Of a stretch of DNA of 64,000 nucleotides, positions 56,246 through 64,000 are shown one piece after another. Positions within the stretch are counted from its first letter, which is position 1. Each line of letters opens with the position of its first letter. The notes under the pieces are model-generated. The model was not told the origin of the DNA, made no database searches, and was given only the letters and a program-made list of their open reading frames with translations. Position numbers and translations under genes: made by a program. Source of the DNA: Cydia pomonella (Eukaryota; Arthropoda; Insecta; Lepidoptera; Tortricidae); contig NC_084704.1 of NCBI RefSeq assembly GCF_033807575.1, positions 35,937,968-36,001,967 of the forward strand. The letters are read 5' to 3'.

Positions 56246-56339
56246 GGGTTGTAGTGTTGACGCCACAGACAAACGCATCATACGTGCCACATTACACAGT
56301 CTGCTTAAATAAATAACCCTGGATTTTAGCTCTGCCAAA

Positions 56340-56610
56340 CGGCCCGATTCGAGGAATAGGATACGATAACGATAAGTTCTAGTTTAGATAAGTTCTCATT
56401 TAAATATCGTTTGTATGTCGTATAATTAACAGAAGCAGCTGAATTCGGGCAACCAACGTAACTTTGACGTTAGAAATATCGTAGGTATATCTCATTGGGA
56501 TCACATCGGAATCGAAATAAACGTCAATGTTGACATGTCGTTTCGTTATCGATCTTTTATATATTTTTCAAGATCTAAAATGTGTCTTAATCAGTCTTCG
56601 AATCGGACCG
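56340..56610. repeat. MITE family F, copy 4 (inverted)
   Basis: CGGCCCGATTCGAGGAATAG to CAGTCTTCGAATCGGACCG, with the shared TATCGTTTGTATGTCGTATA. Confidence 0.85.
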
Positions 56611-57115
56611 AAAGTCATGCTTAACCAACCCGATGTCTGACAGCGAGTTGTACATCCGCTAGTAAACCCCAACATAGTTCATAAAGTTTCATGTTCATAT
56701 CATACGCGTCATTTCATCATACTAGATTACAATTAAAGGTATACCAATCGCTTGCAGTGTTTGGACATCCTACTATAATCACCAGAGCCCGTACATTTCA
56801 TGCCGTTGACAGAAAAATGACGTCACGCTATATAGAGTTGATTCCAATTAGTATTTTCGTAATAATTAATCATTTGTCAACCTCTTTAGGTAACTGATAC
56901 ATATACTTGACAATCAGTATAGAAACGTCTAACTGACTTTCATTTTATTGTCACACAAATAAATAATAGATTATTAATTTATGAAATAATACATATTTTT
57001 GGTTTTTAACAGCGTAACAAGCTTTTATTCACGTAACAAATATTTATTATGATACCCATCAATAAGTAAGTTATCTAAATTTGTAGCGATAATAAAAAAA
57101 AACGCCAATTATAAC
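56611..57115. other. Unassigned, with one arm of a distant inverted repeat
   Basis: AATCACCAGAGCCCGTACAT and CATGCCGTTGAC (56776-56810) are inverted at 57457-57497 as GTCAACGGCATG and GTACGGGCCCTGGTAATCAC. This may be a MITE-like pair enclosing the family H fragment. Confidence 0.5.
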
Positions 57116-57328
57116 TTTGCTCCTTTCGGTGTCGAGACCCTCGGTCCGTGGGGCCCGGGAGCTCAGAGCATTTTTAATGATTTGGCCAACCGGCTGGTTG
57201 ACGTTACAGGGGACAAAAGAGCTGGCAGCTTCCTCGCTCAACGAATAAGCGTTGCGATTCAGCGAGGAAATGCTGCCAGTATCTTTGGCACTATGCCCCA
57301 GGGGCCCTCTTCAGATATAGATTTTTAG
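57116..57328 (+). pseudogene. Retroelement C-terminus (family H, copy 4)
   Basis: Seventy codons reading FAPFGVETLGPWGPGAQSIF, NDLANRLVDVTGDKRAGSFL, AQRISVAIQRGNAASIFGTM, then PQGPSSDIDF and TAG. The frame is intact and closely matches 17901-18263. The insertion is 5' truncated at about 57110. Confidence 0.7.
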
Positions 57329-57990
57329 TTTTTAATTAGTTTAAGTTTGTATTGTACTTTTATTCACATTTTATTATCGTTATTGCTAAATTGTGTTATT
57401 TAAATATATACCTTAATTTGTAGTAACTCTTTGTATGTTAAATTACATCATTTTTGCGTCAACGGCATGAAAAGTACGGGCCCTGGTAATCACCATGTAG
57501 TTATACGTAGGTGGTGAACACATCATAAAGAAAAATACGTTCTAGCGATAACTAACATTATAATAAAAGTAGTTACGTAGGCAAAATAATAAACTTATGT
57601 AGCACCAAAGTTCGTAGCTATTATGTTCATGTATACACTATACTATGTACATACATGTATAACAAGATAACGTACCTGATACAGGGGATTTGTACAGACT
57701 GACGAGTGGTTCCGACATCAGGGGGCCGCTGAGCTCTGCGAAGGAATATCACCCTTATTCGCGAATTAAATGTATTCAAATATGCCGTTTTTACGATGGA
57801 GGTGTCGGTGAAAACATTCGCTATGTTTGTTTTTTGTGTATTTTTTACGTTTTGTATTAAGGTATTAATCGGTTTTAAACATTACATATAGATATGGCAG
57901 CGAAATTTTATTTTATTTCGTTTAAATTTTAATTATTATGGTTCTATTTATTGAGCTTAACGCAGCAAAATCTGTTACTAAGCTTTAAGA
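57329..57990. other. No recognised feature beyond the inverted-repeat arm at 57457-57497
   Basis: The beginning is presumably the 3' UTR of the preceding retroelement. The rest is unassigned. Confidence 0.4.
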
Positions 57991-57994
57991 TTGC

Positions 57995-58155
57995 TTACGG
58001 GCCAATTCGAAGTTTAGTTTTTCGATCTCTTTCCGATGATAGTAATAGTAAATGTCAAAAGTGTAGTTTCTCAACCAAAACCGTCACTTTTGACACTGGC
58101 AAATCAGTAACACATCGGAAACAGATCGAATAACTAAAATTTGAATTGACCTGTT
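57995..58155. repeat. Palindromic MITE of the family D group
   Basis: GGCCAATTCGAAGTTTAGTT with TTTCGATCTCTTTCCGATG faces CATCGGAAACAGATCGAATA with ACTAAAATTTGAATTGACC. The centre has the inverted words GTCAAAAGTGTAGTTTC and CGTCACTTTTGACAC. Confidence 0.75.
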
Positions 58156-58246
58156 AGTTCATTCAGAATGTATAATGGATAAGACAACGCGTCAAAATGT
58201 CTACTATGCTGTAATCATTTTACAAAAACATATATGTTGCTATAGA

Positions 58247-58277
<31 letters not shown>

Positions 58278-58382
58278 CTAGCACATATTAGTGATATATT
58301 TCAACTCATAAAACTATCAGATATTACAGATATTATGTGGGTATATTAATACTTATATTTAGCTATACATTATATAAGTAAT

Positions 58383-58470
58383 TGTCAAATACCCATAACA
58401 CAATCCTTATTAAGCTTACCAAGGGATTACATCGATTTGTGTAAGAATGTCCTTTAATATTTATTTAACT
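58383..58470 (+). mobile_element. Family B SINE, tail fragment
   Basis: CACAATCCTTATTAAGCTTA to GTAAGAATGTCCTTTAATAT is the 3' portion only. Confidence 0.6.
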
Positions 58471-58539
58471 ATCAAAGGGTGGCAGGTAGTTTTTGTACGA
58501 ACTTGTATCCACTACTATAGAAATTGAATTTATTTAGAA

Positions 58540-58718
58540 ACAACGCGCCAAAAGTATCTGATATTCCGTATAGCTTTTCCAAATGTAGAAAATTTTCTAA
58601 AATTCACGTTCAAAAATATATATTTTACAGTTTGTTGTTCTATATTAAAGACATCACTTTTTGTTAAGCTGTTACTTATGAAGCGTTATTTGATCCGCTA
58701 CTTTTGATGCTGACTGTA
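58540..58718. repeat. Family Q MITE, copy 3 (left end missing)
   Basis: AACAACGCGCCAAAAGTATC to ACTTTTGATGCTGACTG then TA. The left TIR is lost. Confidence 0.7.
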
Positions 58719-59008
58719 CCTACATCAGTCTAATCATTTGCCCAATAATCAATCAATATGTAGGACACTCGTGTTAACTAACTTGCTTGATTAATTAACA
58801 TCAATGATCGGATTATTCTACCTATAGGTCATTGCTCTCATGATCTCTCGTATGATTAAGCTGGCTCATAGATTTAAGTTAAAAATACTACCCTAAAGAT
58901 TATAGTGGATTGTTACCCTATTAAATAAATTTAATTGTGCTTTGATTAATGATATTTATAAATATTTGGAGACAATTTTACACATATTGACCTATCTTTA
59001 ATACAATT

Positions 59009-59084
59009 TATAAGTAGGTGACACAATACACATTTAAATAGATACATTTATCTATTTTAATGTGTATTGTGTCACCTACTTATA
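59009..59084. repeat. Hairpin with 36-bp arms and a 4-nt loop
   Basis: TATAAGTAGGTGACACAATA and CACATTTAAATAGATA, loop CATT, then the inverse arm with a single mismatch. No other copy was found in the window. Confidence 0.85.
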
Positions 59085-61254
59085 TATCCATACATACATA
59101 CAATATATAGGTTACACAAAACAAAATGTATAACTTGGATACTTTTAAATAAAGAATCATAGAAAGAGTTTATGTTTTAGTTTTTTATTTCAAAAATGGA
59201 CTTGAGTATTATTTCAATATTGACTTCGCGTATCGATTTGAATCTAAAACACTTTTAAAAGTTAATGCTGCAGACTCCGAGCTAAAGATTTTCTAACACT
59301 CAGTAACTCTTGTTATAAACTCACATGCACACTGTGCGATAAATAGCAAAAAACGATCAAAATGAAATAATTTCCAAGTTTCTTGGCAGTCCCCGGCAGA
59401 CGTACTCGACAACTATTAGCGGAGTCACTTGCGAGAAATAATCGCGTAAAGAGTTGCCGAAATATCGCTGTACATTTTTGTATTGGCATTGCGCCTAGCC
59501 GGCACTGAGATTTGTTATTACTGCACTAGGGAGAATTTTATATACACTCAAACTCTGGAAAAGATTAAGTGCTCCGTGAACTATTTACTGGTTAATAACC
59601 GAGCGTTTCTCAATACTTGAATCACGACCATTTTTACACAATATTACTTATATTTTTACACTGTAAACTGTCTGTGTTGCTGTGTATGTACATTGGTGGT
59701 GGTACATCGTATGATCCGACGGAAGCGCATTATGTAGGTTCTAAAAATGTTCACTTTAAAATCGCTATTGTAAATTTTCAACCTCTCAAATTTCCAACTG
59801 AAACTTTTAATTCTTAATATTATGCAGTATATCCCACAGTATTTTAATCAATTCACGTGGCACAACTAAAATTTCTCTAGTTAATGTCCTGGTTTATTTC
59901 CATAGCAAAAATGATATAATTCTTTTATTTTGTATTTCATGTGTTACATACAGAAACAGGATTTCAAAATAAAGAGACATGTTAATTAAAACAGCATTTT
60001 CCCGGTTTTAGTAACATAAAACGCAAACGGCAAGATAAACGCCTAAAGGAATCTCCGCCAGTCAGCGCCTGTCGGACAGAAACAATTCCAAGGTATTTTT
60101 AAATTGAAATAGCTTTTTACTTGGTACTTTCTTGTATCTCGAATAATTCACGTGGCTTGGTTCTGATGTTATTAAAAAATTGCTTTAAAATATTTTGAGC
60201 GCTAACATTTTGACATTTTAAAATGAAACGGATAGGAATTCTTCAAGTCGACAAAACTACAGGAAATAGTGATTATTATTTTAATGTAATGAACATTTGA
60301 TTCTAGATGTTAAAAAGAATACTAGGAATAACATTCCTCTATAAATGCGCTTCTTCTTCTTCAGAAATATTTTCTTTGCGCACTATTGTATTTGGTAGCT
60401 TTATAATAACGAAACGTATATTTTACCACTTTGTTATTCTTATTTTAAAATTATTTTACCTCGATCTTGTTTATTTTATGTCAATTAAGGCTCACACCCA
60501 AAAAGGTTAAATTAAGGATGAAAGTTTAGTTTGACGACAGTTTTAACCTAGTGACCTTGGCTACAAAACTGCGGGTTTTGAGATCAAATTCCGCGTAGAA
60601 TATTTAATTGTATGATACTTATGATACATAGTCACATTTTGTTACTTTATGGTACGTAAACAAGTTAACACAAAAATAATAAACAAAGTAATAAATGTAA
60701 GTGTATTTGATAAATTTTTTTGCATTTTTATATACATTATATAAATATATAGCGTCGTATGAATTCCTACAGCATAAGCTAGTACTAGCCTTACGTGGGA
60801 CTTATTCAATTTGAATAAAATCTACCATCTAGTTTTTTTTTTGAAAAAATTTTTTTACTAAATATTATTTTAAGTTATTGTCCACTTTTCAACTCTAACA
60901 CCTCCACCGTGCAAGCGAAAGTAATCATTCTCACCTCTACAAATGAGCGACATTTAGACACAGTCACTTAACCTTAAGTAAATACTGGATACGTATTCTT
61001 CACTTACACCTAGTTATACTAGCGCAACTATACACATTAAGCTGTATTTAGAATTTCGCAATAATTAACTATATATCACTAATTACAGGCGAGAAGGCTA
61101 TAAGAAAAACTTTGTACTGCAAGCGCTATCACTTTATGGCACTAAAAAGACACTTTTAAATGTTCACTTTAAATTATAGACATCAAAATTGGAACAAAAC
61201 ACACCGATTATGTTATTTTCGTCATAAAGTGTATGTCATAGTCGTTATTTGTTT
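59085..61254. other. Mostly unassigned
   Basis: A decayed family B head may lie at 60531-60620 (GTGACCTTGGCTACAAAACT, GAGATCAAATTCCGC). Otherwise no gene or bounded repeat was identified. Confidence 0.4.
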
Positions 61255-61385
61255 ACGTTCGTCGCGGGGCGACGCGCGCGACTGGTCGCCGGTTGGCAGA
61301 GGACTGAGGTGACGTGACAACACAGTACAGCCTCGCGGCGGCGCCTGCGCGCTGCGGGCACAGCAGGCACGTGGAGACGTGACAA
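61255..61385. promoter_or_regulatory. GC-rich island in AT-rich DNA
   Basis: CGTCGCGGGGCGACGCGCGC and CGCGGCGGCGCCTGCGCGCT are strikingly CpG-rich compared with flanks near 35% GC. No convincing ORF is present on either strand. It could be a promoter or first exon or UTR of an unseen gene, most naturally on the minus strand toward the AT-rich 61200 side, or a fragment of a GC-rich MITE such as 63113-63309. Confidence 0.35.
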
Positions 61386-61599
61386 CATACCCGGCAAACA
61401 GCCTGACCAACTTGAGTATGTACAGCCAAAGTATTATAAGGTACGGTATCCTTAAGAGAAATGAAGGCGAAAACATGAGACCACTACTCCATACAAACGT
61501 AGTCCCCAATTTTCTGGATATTAATATTATAGAAAATATTTTTACGCCCTTTGATGTGTATTAACCACTGCTATGCCCCGAATTTGTTTAAACCTAACT

Positions 61600-61905
61600 C
61601 TTACGATAATCGAAGAAGTTTTTGGCATTTTTTTTTTTGTATAAGCTTTTAGCCTGTACTTTTCATTCCACAGGCAACAAATACTCATCGAGGGAATTCT
61701 AACAAACACATAGATCCCACTGCCACCTCCTGTCTCCATCATCAGTTCAGCTCCATGTCATCATAATATGGCATTGTCATCCGATTAATACATGTACGCA
61801 AAATTTCAGCTCAATCGGAAATCGGGAGTGGGTCAAATTTAGCTTTCAAGATTTACCCCGCGCAAACATAAATACTAACAAGGCAAGTTAAATAAAAGCT
61901 TGTAA
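61600..61905. mobile_element. Family Z repeat, copy 3
   Basis: CCACTGCCACCTCCTGTCTC, CATCATCAGTTCAGCTCCAT, GGCATTGTCATCCGATTAAT and AAGTTAAATAAAAGCTTG. It keeps the site that family Y occupies in copy 1 as uninterrupted sequence. Confidence 0.65.
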
Positions 61906-62384
61906 TCAAGAAATAGAAGGGGCATGTCTATTGTTAACATACTTCAAATTCTTTAAAAATGTTTTACATTATGTCAAAATCCAGGGAAGAAATGGGGATT
62001 ACTTTTGTATGGATCGGTCGTCCACTATCCCTTTCCATCATAAATCATTCCAAAAGAAAAATAAAACAACATCAAACGAAGTTTATTCAAAAGGACATTT
62101 TTAGTCGGCTTGCGTGTTGATTGGCCGCTTGAATGACGGAGTGACGTAATCATAATGACGCAACGTCGCAATTGAAATCTGCGACGCAAAACATTGCGAA
62201 TACGTAACACTTGTGTTTTGTGAGTGGGTATCGCGCGGATATGGCTCAGATTGCGAAAGGATCCCGACGGGGTTTGTGGCTTTGGATGCAAATTATAACA
62301 CACGAGTTGTAGAACAAAAACAAGTCGAATTAAGGATATTAAAAAACCCGGCTGCTTTGCAAGCAATTTTAACACATTCACGGC
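61906..62384. other. No recognised feature
   Basis: Unassigned. Confidence 0.4.
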
Positions 62385-62525
62385 CCGATTCGAACTTTAA
62401 GATACGTTTACGTCAAATATCTAGACCTAATATTTGACGTAGACGTATACGAGATGAATCGGATATGTCAGTGTCAAAAGTGACATTTCTTCAAACAAAA
62501 ACGTCATCTTTAAGTTCAAATCTGT
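62385..62525. repeat. MITE family D, partial copy
   Basis: GGCCCGATTCGAACTTTAAG, an inverted pair around TCAAATATCTAGACCTAATA, then GTCAGTGTCAAAAGTGACAT. The far TIR is not evident. Confidence 0.65.
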
Positions 62526-63060
62526 GGGACTTAAGTCAATTTGTGTAATAATGTCCTATAATATTATTATATATTATAAATCTCCCATCACTGGAATTCT
62601 TCTTAAACACATAAAATAATATAAAACTTTAACGGCTCTACATTTTCTAGTAAAATCATCTTATCTTATGTCTATTGTCCATTTCTTATCTCTCCTTATG
62701 TTGGTTACCTTTCCCGCTCTTTTTCTAATAAACTGTACATGTCCTGTGTTGTCTGTGATGTCCATAACAATAAATGTTTTTTGTTTTAGGTACCTACCAT
62801 AAGTCCTTTTACCAAACCAAAATTTATCATACACCGAACATGCTTATCGTGCGTGGTACGTCTTAAAACGTCGTCATTGGCAAAATCCCTCCTGCCAAAA
62901 CACAAGAGGGGAAAGCCAGGAAAAAAAAAAAAGAGTCAATTCGGGCCGTCAGTGTTAGTCACGACAGATCGTTTCGTCATACGGCTACGCCGTAGAGCTA
63001 CGGCAGTAAGCATCGAATGAATTTCGACGATCTTGCTTTTGCGTAATTTGCTTGACAGGC
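62526..63060. other. Unassigned, with a family B tail scrap at 62526-62570
   Basis: GTGGGACTTAAGTCAATTTG then TGTCCTATAATATTAT is the end of a family B SINE. The rest is unassigned. Confidence 0.45.
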
Positions 63061-63360
63061 GTATTCGAATTTTAGTTATTTGATCTGTTTAAGATATGAT
63101 ACTGATCTGTTACGCAGCGTCTTACGTGAGCGATGACTCGCGAATGCGACGCGGTGCGGCGCGGCGCGGCGGCCCAACGGCATTCGCGTTCACAACGAGA
63201 TCGCCTACGTAGGACACTTCCATAGGTATCAAAGGCTTGAATTCACCCGCGCCGCGCCCCGTCGCGCCCCTTTGCGTTCGCGAGTTATTCACTCACGTAA
63301 GACACTGCGTTAATGTCAAAAGTGGCGTTTTCGGTTAAAGAACGGGTCTTGTTCGAAACA
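63061..63360. repeat. Family D-group MITE carrying a Harbinger-like MITE
   Basis: GTATTCGAATTTTAGTTATT and GATACTGATCTG on the left, ATGTCAAAAGTGGCGTTTTC on the right, split at TTA by the element 63113-63309. Compare 48705-48860 for the uninterrupted order. Confidence 0.7.
63113..63309. mobile_element. GC-rich PIF/Harbinger-like MITE with TTA duplication
   Basis: Ends CGCAGCGTCTTACGTGAGCG and TCACTCACGTAAGACACTGC then G are inverted, and similarity extends about 55 bp into GC-rich arms (CGGTGCGGCGCGGCGCGGCG). TTA is present at 63110-63112 and 63310-63312. A 3-bp TTA duplication is the hallmark of PIF/Harbinger. Confidence 0.85.
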
Positions 63361-63889
63361 ACAAGGTAAATAATAAAGGTAAGTACCCCAATAAAGTCCC
63401 GTTTTAAATACTTCACTAGGAACCATATCTAATTATTTTATTAATATATTTTTATTTGTGTTATTTCAAGTAGAAACTCCTCTTTTTTTGATCCTGTTAC
63501 CCCCTACTGGCATGTGGGGTGTAGGGGATGGGGTTCAAGTAGAAACACTACTATACAAATTACAATCTGAAATAGATGTCATACTTATGCGAAATAAAAA
63601 GTGACCAAGGCTTCCAGAGACTGGAATTCTACGTGGAAACTTACGTTGGAGATACAAATCAAGGTCTTTTTGCTGTTAAGTGTTTTGTACTCATATATAT
63701 GTAGGTGAGGTTGGGGACACTTAAGACATATCTTGTTTAACGACACCGGCACGGGCTCGTTACGGACCCGGCACGTCGTAACGTAAATCATCCCTTTTAC
63801 GTTTCGTCCATTGACGATGGTTGTAAAGGTGAATCTTCGAAAAAATGACACTTGACGATCGGGCGCGATCGGCTTTCGGGATGCTTACG
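63361..63889. other. No recognised feature
   Basis: Unassigned. Confidence 0.4.
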
Positions 63890-64000
63890 GCCCGATTCGA
63901 ACAATGCTTATAAGATCAATAGTGACGTTTTTGGTAGTAGAAATGTCACTTTAGACACTGACATAAGGGACCGTGCGCGTTGGAGGGTCTGCCATCTTGT
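63890..64000. repeat. Family D MITE fragment meeting another repeat at the window edge
   Basis: GGCCCGATTCGAACAATGCT and GTCACTTTAGACACTGACAT are family D words. GGGACCGTGCGCGTTGGAGG begins a different repeat that runs off the right edge. Confidence 0.55.

Noticed and set aside
61222..61509. 95-codon minus-strand ORF over the GC island
   Set aside because: Cysteine/arginine-rich translation of CpG-rich DNA with no motif; more likely promoter or UTR if anything.

Overview
This window looks like AT-rich intergenic or intronic nuclear DNA of a moth or butterfly (Lepidoptera). The grounds are short intron signals, tRNA-headed SINEs of the lepidopteran kind, 5'-truncated insect non-LTR retroelements with repeat tails (AAT, TATG, TATGAT types), Helitrons with an ACCGAGC/GCTCGGT end hairpin, and many palindromic MITEs. 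There are no bacterial gene arrays, operons or CRISPR arrays. The order-level call is inferred from recognised repeat families; no species can be named.

Host-type genes are scarce. The best is a two-exon THAP (C2CH zinc finger) domain at 19669-20155, with consensus splice sites and a perfect 25-bp palindrome about 90 bp upstream of its ATG. A second candidate is a three-exon, apparently non-coding transcript at about 480-1075. A GC-rich island at 61255-61385 may be a promoter or first exon. I cannot prove any complete protein-coding host gene.

Almost everything else recognisable is mobile DNA. Non-LTR retroelement 3' ends with readable reading frames lie at 1-159, 8950, 17901, 23606, 25872, 30477, 30692, 36936, 39271, 42085, 45703, 46666, 49790, 50167, 50555, 51230, 54182 and 57116. 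Two of these, 42085-42521 and 51222-51495, keep exact target-site duplications. Family A, a SINE-like repeat with nine copies, shares its 3' tail with the retroelement at 36883-37330. Family B (tRNA-headed SINE) has about 13 whole or partial copies. Family C SINEs share one head but carry two different bodies.

DNA-transposon derivatives include two Helitrons carrying a tRNA-like module, hAT-like MITEs with 8-bp duplications, a PIF/Harbinger-like MITE with TTA duplications, Tc1/mariner-like MITEs with TA and CAGTCAGC ends, and several unclassified palindromic families. Nesting is common: SINE in SINE, retroelement in SINE, retroelement in MITE, hAT MITE in MITE, Harbinger MITE in MITE. A 571-bp tandem duplication at 24170-25311 appears identical between its copies.

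The elements do not form a pathway. They record layered transposition, in which (AAT)n tails and older MITEs often served as landing sites. Stretches between listed features are described as gaps where I see nothing.
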